Assembly: GCF_042646605.1 (NCBI RefSeq)
Contig: NZ_JBHRUG010000027.1
Span: 124,001-188,000, forward strand
DNA from: Litchfieldella rifensis
GTDB taxonomy: Bacteria > Pseudomonadota > Gammaproteobacteria > Pseudomonadales > Halomonadaceae
Direction of reading: 5' to 3'
DNA: 64,000 bases
Within the stretch, counting starts at the first letter, position 1. Every line of letters begins with the position of its first letter. Positions 24,713-33,386 of the stretch are shown here, piece after piece. The notes under the pieces are model-generated. The model saw only the letters and a program-made list of their open reading frames with translations. It was not told where the DNA came from and made no database searches. The position numbers and the translations under genes were made by a program.

Positions 24713-25091
24713 GCATGGCATCCGGTGGACCGCCCCAACTTTCCATTGACGATGGGCGCCGGCGTGCTACCTTCAAGGACGGGCTCGCTTGGCGAGCCGT
24801 TCCATACCACTGGACCTTGACATGACGACCACTGCACGCACTCGCTTTCCCGTGACCATGGCGGCTGTCGCCGTAGTGCCGGTGCGTGCAACAACCCCTC
24901 CCCCTGTTTCATCTGTCGCCCCTCCGGTTTCGTCGGTGGGTGGCGTCGTGGCCGGTGCCTGCCCGCCGTCCACGCGCGTCCCGGGCTGATCGCAGCCCGC
25001 CAAGCGGCTCCAGCGTTTTTACCGCGTTCATTATATCGCGAGTCCGATGGCTCGCTGGGGCCTGTGCGTTTCTCGACAGGTGAATCTCGTC
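24713..25091. other. Intergenic region with promoter-like, hairpin and leader-like elements
   Basis: About 380 bases before the EamA gene. A sigma-70-like pair TTGACG (24746-24751), 16 bases, TACCTT (24768-24773) is visible. A 7-bp hairpin GGCTCGC-TTG-GCGAGCC follows at 24782-24798. A 55-residue frame at 24822-24989 starts MTTTARTRFPVT and is very rich in Val, Ala, Pro, Thr and Ser. A 7-bp stem (CGGGCTG/CAGCCCG) overlaps its stop codon, and TTTTT occurs some 20 bases later. The arrangement resembles a leader peptide with attenuator, without certainty. Confidence 0.35.
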
Positions 25092-25958
25092 ATGACATTC
25101 CACAAAACCGCATGGACCGGTTACGGTTCGACGGCGCTGTTCGTGCTGCTGTGGGGCAGCGGCGCCATCTTCACCAAATGGGGGCTGGACCATGCCTCCG
25201 CCTTTGCCTTCCTGGTGTTGCGCTTCGCCCTGGCGTTCGCCGTACTCATGATCATCGGCCTGTGTCGACGGCGGTGGCTGCCGACACCCGGGACTCGCCG
25301 GCGCGTGGCCACCATCGGCCTGCTGCTGATCGGAACCTATTCGATCTGCTATTTCCTGGCACTGGACCATGGCATTACCCCCGGCGTGCTGGCCACCTTG
25401 CTGGGGGTTCAACCCATACTGACGCTGGTATTGCTCGAGCGCCGCTTTCCAGCCACCCGGGTGTTAGGGCTCGGCCTCGCCTTGGGAGGCCTGGTACTGG
25501 TGGTCTACCAGAGTATCGGACTGGCGCGTTTCTCGGTCGAAGGCATGGGCTTTGCAATGGGGGCTCTGGCGAGCATGACGTGCGGCGCCATTCTGCAGAA
25601 GCGCGTGCAACAGGCGCCCGCCGAGATCCTGCCGCTGCAGTACGCGGTCAGTCTGCTGTTGTGTCTGATGTTCGTGACGGGCCAGCCCGTTGTGTTCGAA
25701 CTCACGCTCGGCTTTCTGATCCCGCTGCTATGGCTGGGGCTGGTCATCTCGGTAGTGGCGCAGTTGCTGCTCTACCGGTTGATCCAGGCCGGCAACCTGG
25801 TCAACGTCACCAGCTTGTTCTATCTGGTGCCGGCGGTGACGGCGGCCATGGATTATCTGTTCCTGGGCAATGCCCTCTCCATGCTCAGCCTGTTGGGCAT
25901 GGCGGGCATCCTGCTGGGATTGGCGCTGGTATTCAGGCAGCCGGAGGAGCGGCAGTGA
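25092..25958 (+). CDS. EamA/DMT family transporter
   Basis: A 288-residue membrane protein with about ten hydrophobic segments in two EamA repeats. The first begins STALFVLLWGSGAIFTKWGL and ends near GTYSICYFLALDHG. The second runs from about residue 145 to PAVTAAMDYLFLGN. EamA proteins export metabolites such as amino acids (for example RhtA); the substrate here is unknown. The start at 25092 is chosen because it directly precedes the first membrane segment, with AGGTG upstream. It converges on livM with 20 bases between stop codons. Confidence 0.85.
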   Translation: MTFHKTAWTGYGSTALFVLLWGSGAIFTKWGLDHASAFAFLVLRFALAFAVLMIIGLCRRRWLPTPGTRRRVATIGLLLIGTYSICYFLALDHGITPGVLATLLGVQPILTLVLLERRFPATRVLGLGLALGGLVLVVYQSIGLARFSVEGMGFAMGALASMTCGAILQKRVQQAPAEILPLQYAVSLLLCLMFVTGQPVVFELTLGFLIPLLWLGLVISVVAQLLLYRLIQAGNLVNVTSLFYLVPAVTAAMDYLFLGNALSMLSLLGMAGILLGLALVFRQPEERQ

Positions 25959-25978
25959 AGCGCAGGTTGGGAGCAACG

Positions 25979-27169
25979 TCATTCTCGCAGATAGCGGGAG
26001 ACGCGCTTCTCCTCGCGGATCAACCCCTGGGGCCGAAACAGCACGATCGCCGCCAGCAACAAGGCCACCAGCAGCCAGCGGAAGTAGGCCGCGCGTCGCG
26101 GCAGATCGTCGGCGATCAGCGCGAGCAGCGGCTCGATGGCGTTGGCGAGGAAGGCGGTGCCGCTCCACACGCCCCACACGATGAAGCCGCCGATAATGGC
26201 TCCACGGTTGTTGCCGCTGCCGCCGAGCATCAGCATCACCCACACCAGGAAGGTGGCGAACAGGGCGTGGAAGTGGCTGTAATCGATGGTGACCGTGTAG
26301 TGGGCATACAGCGCGCCGGCGATGCCCATGATCACGGCTCCAACAACGAACGACTGGATGCGCACGTAGGTGATGGGCTTGCCGTTCATCGCCGCCGACG
26401 CCTCCTCGTCGCGTACGGCGCGCAACATCCGCCCCCACGGCGAGCGACAGGCCCGCTCCATGAGCAGATAGGCGCCAGCGACGAACAGCGAGATGATCGT
26501 CAGGTAGAACAGCGGATAATCGCGCGGTGTGAGCGGTTCCAACACCGTTGTTGCCCAAGGTGGCAACCAGCCACAACCCTGCGTTTCGACCAGGCAGCGC
26601 AGTGGTTGGGGAATGCCCCGCAGTGGTTGTGGCCCATTGGCGAGCCAGCGCTCGTTCTGGAAGATCAGCCGGATGATCTCCGCCACACCGATGGTAGCGA
26701 TGGCGAGGAAGTCCATGCGCAACCGCAACACGGGAACGGCCACCAGAAATGCCACCACGGCGGACACCAGCGCCGCGGTGGCGACTCCGACCAGGAACGG
26801 CAGCCCTAGGCCGAACGCCATCTGAGTGTACTGCGCGGCGATGCCGGTGGGGGCCTCGACGGTCATCAGTGCGGAGGTGAAGGCCCCGATCGCGAAGAAA
26901 CCGGCGACGCCGAAGTTCAGATGACCGGTGTAACCCCACTGGATATTCAATCCGAGCGTCAGCAGCGCATACACGCAGCCCATGATGGCGAACGAGACGG
27001 AGTAGGCGAGAATGCCGCTGGGTAGTGACGCGCTCAGCGCGAAGGCCGACACCACACCGGCGACCACTGCCACCGGCAGGCGCCAGGGGCGTGCAGGCAG
27101 CAACAGCAGCAACAGCAGCACGATCGGGATGATCAGCAATACGCCTTTGACCAGAATCAGCGTTTCCAT
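25979..27169 (-). CDS. livM: Branched-chain amino-acid-type ABC transporter permease, LivM-like
   Basis: A 396-residue permease with about ten membrane segments. The family pattern NIQWGYTGHLNFGVAGFFAI and the cytoplasmic EAA-like loop (RMLRAVRDEEASAAMNGKPI) are clear. GGAGGAGG lies seven bases before the start. It is the last gene of livG-livF-livH-livM, with three bases separating it from livH. The HAA family carries branched-chain amino acids but also urea, amides and aromatic acids, so the substrate is not fixed. Confidence 0.88.
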   Translation of the reverse strand: METLILVKGVLLIIPIVLLLLLLLPARPWRLPVAVVAGVVSAFALSASLPSGILAYSVSFAIMGCVYALLTLGLNIQWGYTGHLNFGVAGFFAIGAFTSALMTVEAPTGIAAQYTQMAFGLGLPFLVGVATAALVSAVVAFLVAVPVLRLRMDFLAIATIGVAEIIRLIFQNERWLANGPQPLRGIPQPLRCLVETQGCGWLPPWATTVLEPLTPRDYPLFYLTIISLFVAGAYLLMERACRSPWGRMLRAVRDEEASAAMNGKPITYVRIQSFVVGAVIMGIAGALYAHYTVTIDYSHFHALFATFLVWVMLMLGGSGNNRGAIIGGFIVWGVWSGTAFLANAIEPLLALIADDLPRRAAYFRWLLVALLLAAIVLFRPQGLIREEKRVSRYLRE

Positions 27170-27172
27170 CGC

Positions 27173-28243
27173 TCAGCCTCCTCCGCGCCCGAACAGGCCC
27201 TGCGGGCGTACCAGCAACACGATCACCATCAGCACGAAGGCCACGGCCGGCCCGTAGGTTGGGTCCAGGAAGGCAGTGGACACCTGATGCGTGATGCCGA
27301 TGATCAGCGCGCCCGCCAGTGCGCCATAGGGGTTGCCGATGCCGCCCATGATGGCGGCGGCGAACATCGGCAGCAGCAGCCAGAAGCCCATTTCGGGGCG
27401 CAACTGCGAGGACAGGCCGTACATGGTCCCGCCGGCGGCGGCCAGCGCCCCGCCGAGTAACCATGTCCAGGCGATCACCCGCTCGGTGTTGATGCCGCGT
27501 ACCTGGGCGAGCTCCGGATTGTCCGCCGTCGCGCGCATGGCCTTGCCGATGCGCGTGCGCTCGAGCAGCACATATACGCCGAGCATGAGTACCAGGGCCA
27601 GCACCAGAATAAAGAGCTGATCGGCACGCACGCGGATGTTCAACGGCAGTTCCAGGGCCGGATTGGCGCGCCCGGGAAAATAGAAGTGGAAGTCCGGTCC
27701 CCAGGCGATGTAGATGATACTGCGCAGGAAGAACGCCATTGCCAGCGAGGCCATCGCGAACAGGACGAGATGGGCGTTCTGGCGGCGCAAGCGGCGGTAG
27801 ACGGCGCGGTCGACGGCCACCGCCACGAGTCCCACCAGCGGCATGGACAGCACCAGCGCGACCGGGAATTCCCAGCCGAACGAGAAGGGCCGCAGTGGTT
27901 CGCCCTGTGGCAGCCAGGCGAGAAAGGCGAAGGTAAAATACGCGCCCAGGGTGACAAGCGCCCCGTGCGAGAAATTGGGGAACTTGAGCACCCCATAGAC
28001 CAGCGTCAGTCCGATGCTACCTAGACCGATGATACCGCCGAGCATGATCCCCCAGGCCGCAAGCGACAGCAGCCGCTCGCCGCCTACCCCTTGGAACCGG
28101 GCGAGCACAAGCAGCGCCACGAACACTGCGGCGATCGAGACAAGCAGGAAGGCGCGCGTCTGCACCACATCGCGCACGCGTTCGCCGAGACGCTTGTCGC
28201 GCTTGACGGGTGCCAGCTCTTGGCTTTCGTGGCCTGCGTCCAT
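27173..28243 (-). CDS. livH: Branched-chain amino-acid-type ABC transporter permease, LivH-like
   Basis: A 356-residue permease, longer than typical LivH (about 300) because of an N-terminal extension of some 55 residues with its own hydrophobic segment (AFLLVSIAAVFVALLVLARF). The core has GLTLVYGVLKFPNFSHGALV and the cytoplasmic loop GKAMRATADNPELAQVRGIN. It lies two bases after livF and three before livM. Together with LivM it forms the membrane channel of the importer. Confidence 0.88.
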   Translation of the reverse strand: MDAGHESQELAPVKRDKRLGERVRDVVQTRAFLLVSIAAVFVALLVLARFQGVGGERLLSLAAWGIMLGGIIGLGSIGLTLVYGVLKFPNFSHGALVTLGAYFTFAFLAWLPQGEPLRPFSFGWEFPVALVLSMPLVGLVAVAVDRAVYRRLRRQNAHLVLFAMASLAMAFFLRSIIYIAWGPDFHFYFPGRANPALELPLNIRVRADQLFILVLALVLMLGVYVLLERTRIGKAMRATADNPELAQVRGINTERVIAWTWLLGGALAAAGGTMYGLSSQLRPEMGFWLLLPMFAAAIMGGIGNPYGALAGALIIGITHQVSTAFLDPTYGPAVAFVLMVIVLLVRPQGLFGRGGG

Positions 28244-28245
28244 CC

Positions 28246-28953
28246 TCAGCCCCCTAGATACAGTCGGCCCACCTCGGGATCGTCGAGCAGTTCCTGTCCC
28301 GAGCCTTCCACCCGGTTCTGTCCACTGGCGAGCACGTAGCCGCGTGTGGCCATCGCCAATGATTTCCGCGCGTTCTGCTCGACCATCAGCACCGCCAGCC
28401 CTATTTCGTTGATGTGGCGAATGTTGTCGAAGATCTCGTCGACGAGCTTCGGCGATAGCCCGGCAGAGGGCTCGTCGAGCAACAGCAGCGCCGGTTCGAG
28501 CATCAGCGCACTGCCGATGGCGACCATCTGACGCTCGCCGCCCGACATCTTGCCGACGCGCTGCTGACGGCGCTCACGCAGTTTGGGAAACAGCTCGTAG
28601 ACCCGTTCCTTGCGCTCGGGCAGTACCCCCTCATCGAGGAGATAGCCGCCCATCTCGAGATTCTCCTCCGCAGTGAGCTGGACAAAGACATTGGCGACCT
28701 GAGGCACGTAACACATGCCTTCCTTGACGATATCGTAGGGAGAACGTCCCGCGATTTCCTTGTCCTGGAAACGGATCGATCCCTGGCGTGGATGGAGCAG
28801 CCCGAACACTGCCTTCATCAGCGTGGACTTGCCGGCGCCGTTGGGGCCGATCAGCGACACGATCTCGCCGTCGTTCACCTCCAGATGCACGTCGTGCAGG
28901 ATGTCGGTGTCGCCGTATCCGGCAGTGATGCCCTCAGCCTTCAACAGCGGCAT
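28246..28953 (-). CDS. livF: ABC transporter ATP-binding protein, LivF-like
   Basis: A 235-residue ATPase. Walker A is LIGPNGAGKSTLMKAVFG, the signature is MSGGERQMVAIG, and Walker B is LLLLDEPSAGLSP. The length and the C-terminal LYLGG are those of LivF. GGAGG lies five bases before the ATG. The start overlaps the end of livG by 20 bases, indicating coupled translation. Confidence 0.9.
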   Translation of the reverse strand: MPLLKAEGITAGYGDTDILHDVHLEVNDGEIVSLIGPNGAGKSTLMKAVFGLLHPRQGSIRFQDKEIAGRSPYDIVKEGMCYVPQVANVFVQLTAEENLEMGGYLLDEGVLPERKERVYELFPKLRERRQQRVGKMSGGERQMVAIGSALMLEPALLLLDEPSAGLSPKLVDEIFDNIRHINEIGLAVLMVEQNARKSLAMATRGYVLASGQNRVEGSGQELLDDPEVGRLYLGG

Positions 28954-29773
28954 ATTGACCTCCGAGATAGGCCTCCAGGACTCGTGGGTCGCGACGTACC
29001 TCCGCCGGCGAGCCCGTCATCAGTTGCCGCCCCTCGCTCATCACTACCACCGGGTCGCACAACGACATGATCATGTCCATGTCGTGCTCGATGACCAGAA
29101 ACGTGATCCCGCGCTCGCGGTTGAGATAGCGGATGTTGTCGGTGAGGCGATGCATCAGGGTGGGATTCACACCAGCGCCCGGTTCGTCGAGAAGCACTAG
29201 CGAGGGATCGGTCATCAGCGTGCGCGCGAGCTCGAGAAGTTTCTTCTGACCGCCGGAGAGGTTGCGGGCGTACTCATTGCGCACGTGGGAAAGATCGACG
29301 AACTCGAGCACTTCCAGCGCCTTTTCGCGGTTCTCTCGCTCTTGGCGTCGTACCGTACCTGGCCGCAACCAGGCATTGAACAGACTCTCTCCCCGCTGGC
29401 CGGTGGGGACCAGCATGAGGTTCTCCAGCACCGACAGGCTCTGATGCTCGCGCGGAATCTGGAAGGTACGGCACAGACCATGCTGGAAGATGCGGTGAGG
29501 CGGCAGGTTGGTGATGTCTTGGCCGTTGAAGGTGACGCGTCCGCCCTGGGCGAGATGGAAACCGGTGACGACGTTGAACAGCGTGGTCTTACCGGCGCCG
29601 TTGGGGCCGATCAAGCCGGTGATAGTGCCCGCACGGACTTCCAGGTCCGCACCGTCGAGCGCGCGCAGGCTGTCGAAATCACGTACGAGGCCCTGCACCT
29701 TGAGAAGGACTGCGCCATCGGCTCGTGACGTCGTGACATGGGGCCTCTCACCTTCCACGGTTTCTCTCGTCAT
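28934..29773 (-). CDS. livG: ABC transporter ATP-binding protein, LivG-like
   Basis: A 279-residue ATPase. Walker A is LIGPNGAGKTTLFNVVTGFH, the signature is NLSGGQKKLLELA, and Walker B is LVLLDEPGAGVNP. The C-terminal LEAYLGG is the LivG/LivF ending. The start at 29773 is chosen because it follows GGGAGATGG; an in-frame ATG eight codons earlier has no site, and the frame further upstream is only antisense to livK. First gene of the minus-strand liv operon, divergent from the binding-protein gene by 219 bases. Confidence 0.88.
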   Translation of the reverse strand: MTRETVEGERPHVTTSRADGAVLLKVQGLVRDFDSLRALDGADLEVRAGTITGLIGPNGAGKTTLFNVVTGFHLAQGGRVTFNGQDITNLPPHRIFQHGLCRTFQIPREHQSLSVLENLMLVPTGQRGESLFNAWLRPGTVRRQERENREKALEVLEFVDLSHVRNEYARNLSGGQKKLLELARTLMTDPSLVLLDEPGAGVNPTLMHRLTDNIRYLNRERGITFLVIEHDMDMIMSLCDPVVVMSEGRQLMTGSPAEVRRDPRVLEAYLGGQYAAVEG

Positions 29774-29992
29774 GCCATCTCCCGAAGAGGCGGACATGCA
29801 CCACTGTTTTTGAACATAGCAACACCCGGGCAGCGTGTCGACGAACGGCACCGGCGTCACGGCAATGCTCGACGCGCCCTGGCGTCTACACTCCTTTATT
29901 AGGGGCATGCACCGCTGTGCGCCGTTTCCCGAAATGGTTTCCGCGGACGAGGAGCCCCGTAGGCAATTGACGGACGCAGGAGGGAAAAACCA

Positions 29993-31336
29993 ATGAAAAA
30001 TACACGACAACCTGGCATGCGGCACGGTGGTGCGCGCGTGTCGGCCGCCCTCAGCGTATTCACCTTGAGTGCGGCGCTCATGACGGGCGTTGCCATCGCC
30101 CAGGACAGCCCGCCGGCGATCACGATCGGCCAGATCGCCCCCTTCACCGGTGCCGGGGCGGAGTTCGGTGAGTTCTATCGTGACGGAGCGGCCCTTGGTG
30201 TCGAGCATATCAATGCTGCTGCGGAGAAGGTTCTCGGTGGCCCCGTCATCGCCGAGCATCTGAGTGAGGACACCAACACGCTGCCCACGCCGGCGATCGA
30301 GGCGGCGCGCCAACTCGTCGAGGTCCAAGGCGTGCCCGCCATCATCGGCGGTTGGTCGAGCGGCGTGACCGTGGCGGTCGCCACGTCGGTGACGATCCCG
30401 TCGGAGGTGCTGCAGATTTCCAACGGCTCCACCTCGCCGTTGATCTCGGTCCTGCCGGAGGATCGTGATGCGGACATGCTGTTCCGTACCACGGCCTCCG
30501 ATGCATTGCAGGGGGTGGTCGCCGCTCAGCTCGCCAGCGGTGAAATCTTCGAGGATTACAAGGTGGGCAGCGCGTCGACGATCTTCATCAACAATCCCTA
30601 CGGCCAGGGCCTGTCCAACGCCTTCGCACGGGCCTTCCAGGCCCGCGGCGGCACGGTCAACGCCCAGGTCCCGCATCCCGAGGAACCGCAGCCCACCTAT
30701 ACCTCGCAACTTGCCCAGGCGTTCCAGGGCGATCCCGAAATGCTGTTCGCCGCGAGCTACCCCGGGCATAGCGCCACCTTCCTCCAGGAAGCGCGCGATA
30801 TCTTCGGCCAGACCACCTGGCAGTTCGTCGACGGCAACCGTTCCCAGGAGGTCATCAATGCGGTGGGTGGCGAGGATCTGGAGGGCCTCATCGGCACCGC
30901 CCCCGGCCAGGACCCGAGCCTCCCTGGCTTCAGCAATTTCGCCGACGCGTTTCGCGAAGCCTATGGTCGTGACCGCATTCCGCCGTTCACCGAGTCGGCC
31001 TATGACGCCGCCGTGCTGATCGGCCTGGCCACGGTCAAGGCCATCGCCGATGGGCACGACAGCGTCGAGGCCATCACCGGCCCGGTGCTTCGTGATCGCC
31101 TTCGCGACGTCGCCAATCCGCCTGGCACGGAGATCATCGCCGGTGATCCGGAGAGCATCGCCGCCGGGGTCGAGGCGATCATGAACGGCGAGGACGTCGC
31201 CTACATCGGTGCCGCCGGGCCGGCGGACTTCGACGACAATGGCGACGTGATCACTCCGATCGCCATCTGGAAGTACACCGACGGTGGCATCGAGGATTTG
31301 CAGATCCAGTCGCCGGAGGACATTCCTGAAGAGTGA
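29993..31336 (+). CDS. livK: Periplasmic substrate-binding protein of the Liv-type ABC transporter
   Basis: A 447-residue binding protein with a signal peptide cleaved after about residue 36 (ALMTGVAIA-QDSPPA). The mature part opens ITIGQIAPFTGAGAEFGEFY and carries the two-lobed type I fold (VPAIIGGWSSGVTVAVA, ASTIFINNPYGQG). It is longer than classical LivJ/LivK (about 370), as are relatives binding amides or aromatic acids. AGGAGGG lies nine bases upstream. Transcribed divergently from livGFHM, it supplies that transporter with substrate; identity of the ligand is unknown. Confidence 0.87.
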   Translation: MKNTRQPGMRHGGARVSAALSVFTLSAALMTGVAIAQDSPPAITIGQIAPFTGAGAEFGEFYRDGAALGVEHINAAAEKVLGGPVIAEHLSEDTNTLPTPAIEAARQLVEVQGVPAIIGGWSSGVTVAVATSVTIPSEVLQISNGSTSPLISVLPEDRDADMLFRTTASDALQGVVAAQLASGEIFEDYKVGSASTIFINNPYGQGLSNAFARAFQARGGTVNAQVPHPEEPQPTYTSQLAQAFQGDPEMLFAASYPGHSATFLQEARDIFGQTTWQFVDGNRSQEVINAVGGEDLEGLIGTAPGQDPSLPGFSNFADAFREAYGRDRIPPFTESAYDAAVLIGLATVKAIADGHDSVEAITGPVLRDRLRDVANPPGTEIIAGDPESIAAGVEAIMNGEDVAYIGAAGPADFDDNGDVITPIAIWKYTDGGIEDLQIQSPEDIPEE

Positions 31337-31359
31337 TCCCGCGCCAGGATGGCTCTTGT

Positions 31360-31395
31360 CAGCCAGTCCGGGGGGCAAGCCCCCCGGACTGGCTG
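31360..31395 (+). terminator. Perfect 17-bp hairpin downstream of livK
   Basis: Arms 31360-31376 and 31379-31395 are exact complements with only AA between them (the real loop would be four bases). It lies 23 bases after the livK stop. There is no T run, so its action as a terminator or 3' stabiliser is inferred. Confidence 0.65.
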
Positions 31396-31463
31396 ATCCA
31401 ATGCCGTGGGCCATCTGCTGTGCCATGTGCTGCGTTGCGAAAGCCGGGTGGCCCGACGTTGTT

Positions 31464-32174
31464 TCAGGAGTACGCTGGGTTCCTGGCCTCGTGCCCAGCG
31501 GCCAGGCTGATCGTCAGTTCTTCCACCAGGGTTTCGATGCGCTGCTCAGCGTGACTCAAGGAAGCCTGCAGGCGCGCATCGGCGAATTCGTCGTACTCGA
31601 CGGCGATGCTGTGCATGTCGTCGATGCCCAAGTAGCCGAAGACCGTGCGCATATGGGGTTCGACGTGGTTGATGTGAGCGATGCGCTGCCCGGACTCATA
31701 GCCGAAGTCGCCTCGGGCGCTGAGTACCACGAGACGCTTGCCCATGTCGGCCAGTAGTGGCCAGTAGGGCACGCCCTGGCGTGAGCGGTCGAAGCCGAAA
31801 GTGCGCCCGACGCGCACGATGTTATCGATATAGGCCTTGAACCCGGCGGGTACGCCGAAGTTGTACATGGGCACTCCCGCCACGATCACATCCGCTTCCA
31901 GTAGTTCGTCGACCAGGGCATCGCTCTCGGCCAGTGCCTCGTGCATCCAGGGTTCGCGCTCCATTGGCTTGGTGAAGGCAGCGTGGATCCATTCTCCGGT
32001 GACGGGGCTGGGCGGATGTTGCCCAACGTCCCGATAGAGGATCCGGTCGCCGGGGCGGGCTTGTCGCCAGCGTTCGATGAAGCGGGCGGTCAGCCGGCGG
32101 GAGTGCGAGCCGTGGGGCTGTTCCCCGGAGCGGCCGGGACGGGCGCTGGCATCGATATGCAGTAGGGTGGTCAT
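31464..32174 (-). CDS. azoR: FMN-dependent NADH-azoreductase
   Basis: A 236-residue flavodoxin-like enzyme that reduces azo bonds and quinones with NAD(P)H. The N-terminal LLHIDASARPGRSG is the FMN phosphate loop, with HSRRLTARFIERW following. VAGVPMYNFGVPAGFKAYID is the flavin ring-binding motif. The length is longer than E. coli AzoR (201). AGGAG lies nine bases before the start. It is divergent to a LysR regulator gene by 138 bases, the usual layout for an azoreductase under LysR control. Confidence 0.87.
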   Translation of the reverse strand: MTTLLHIDASARPGRSGEQPHGSHSRRLTARFIERWRQARPGDRILYRDVGQHPPSPVTGEWIHAAFTKPMEREPWMHEALAESDALVDELLEADVIVAGVPMYNFGVPAGFKAYIDNIVRVGRTFGFDRSRQGVPYWPLLADMGKRLVVLSARGDFGYESGQRIAHINHVEPHMRTVFGYLGIDDMHSIAVEYDEFADARLQASLSHAEQRIETLVEELTISLAAGHEARNPAYS

Positions 32175-32312
32175 CGGTGGTCTCCTGGGTCAACTGTCAA
32201 GTTTTACTCATTTATATGCTGCTCTCGCTGACAGAATTCACCCGATACCACCTGGCTGACAAACGATATATTCTAGACAGATGGATAAGTTCAATTCATC
32301 TGTGGAGTTGCC

Positions 32313-33242
32313 ATGAGCCGACGCTCCCTGCCGCTCTCGCAGTTGCGTGCCTTCGAGGCCGCCGCGCGCTTGCGCAGCTTCAAGCAGGCTGCCGAAGAAC
32401 TGGCGGTCACACCCGCGGCGATCAGCCATCAGGTTCGCGAGTTGGAAAGCCTGCTCGGTGTCGCGCTGTTCGAGCGCCGGACCCGCCAGGTCGTGCCGAC
32501 GGCGGCGGCGGAGCACCTCTATCCCGTGCTGCGCCAGGGGTTCGATGACTTTGCCAAGGCCTTGGAGGTGGTGCGCGAGCGCGCCACACCGAGCAGCGTG
32601 ACGATTTCCTGCACCCCGGCCTTCGCCAGTCAGTGGCTGTTGCCGCGGCTTGCCGGTTTCCATACGCATCATCCCGAGATCGATCTGCGTATCCATGCCA
32701 GCGAAGCGACTGTCGATTTGTCTCGTGGGGATTGCCTGGCGATTCGCTATGGCGTTGGCCCCTATCCGGGACACGAGGTCACGGAGCTGGCGACCGATGC
32801 CTTCGCGGTAGTGGCCAGCCCACAACTGAACCTCACCAGCGTCGAGGACTTGAGCGGCGTGCGCCATATTCGCTTCGACTGGTACCGTTCGAACCTCGGC
32901 TTGCCCACCTGGTCGGACTGGTGTCGCGAAGCGGGATGCTCGATGACGGACCTGGGCCACAGTCTTGCCTTCACCGACGAGAGCCACGCCATCCAGGCCG
33001 CCATTGCCGGCCAAGGCGTGGCGCTGCTTGGGCTGACATTGGTGCAGGCGGAACTCGATCGAGGGGTACTGCATGTGCCCTTCGGACCGCTACTGCCGGG
33101 GCTGCGTTACCATCTTCTCAGAGGGCGGGAAAGCCTCGGTAATGTCGCTCTGGATCAGGTGGAAGCATGGTTGAGAGACGAGTTCTCCGAGGTGTCCCAT
33201 GCGCCTGCGAATGCAACTCATGAATCGAACCGGTCACGTTAG
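32313..33242 (+). CDS. LysR family regulator, GcvA-like
   Basis: A 309-residue regulator. It begins MSRRSLPLSQLRAFEAAARL, and the helix-turn-helix reads FKQAAEELAVTPAAISHQVR, the GcvA-type pattern. The effector domain begins at about residue 90 (SSVTISCTPAFASQWLLPRL). Between it and the divergent azoreductase gene an inverted repeat ACAGATG/CATCTGT (32277-32303) lies ten bases before the start codon, a candidate operator for itself and the azoreductase. GTGGAGTTG provides the ribosome site. Confidence 0.87.
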   Translation: MSRRSLPLSQLRAFEAAARLRSFKQAAEELAVTPAAISHQVRELESLLGVALFERRTRQVVPTAAAEHLYPVLRQGFDDFAKALEVVRERATPSSVTISCTPAFASQWLLPRLAGFHTHHPEIDLRIHASEATVDLSRGDCLAIRYGVGPYPGHEVTELATDAFAVVASPQLNLTSVEDLSGVRHIRFDWYRSNLGLPTWSDWCREAGCSMTDLGHSLAFTDESHAIQAAIAGQGVALLGLTLVQAELDRGVLHVPFGPLLPGLRYHLLRGRESLGNVALDQVEAWLRDEFSEVSHAPANATHESNRSR

Positions 33243-33317
33243 GGACGATCGATCTTGCCAGCGAAAGGCGGCCCTCCGGGCGACGTGCCGATCCGCCTGT
33301 CTGGGCGCTTCTGGCCC

Positions 33318-33386
33318 GACGCCGGGGTGAGTTTCACGATCAATCCGGCGATCGCGTTATCGACGGCGGGTATCGCGACCTGGTTC
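33318..33386 (+). pseudogene. Remnant of a LysE/RhtB exporter gene
   Basis: The frame reads GVSFTINPAIALSTAGIATW followed by F. It matches 16 of 21 residues of the C-terminal part of the third LysE copy (at about 7750-7812), and the DNA is similarly close. No membrane segments or start precede it, and the similarity ends abruptly at the end of the convergent patatin gene. It is a leftover fragment of a further exporter copy. Confidence 0.65.

Noticed and set aside
29774..31426. Upstream extension of the livG reading frame across livK on the opposite strand
   Set aside because: The extension is antisense to a clear binding-protein gene and shows no similarity to anything. livG is full-length from 29773.
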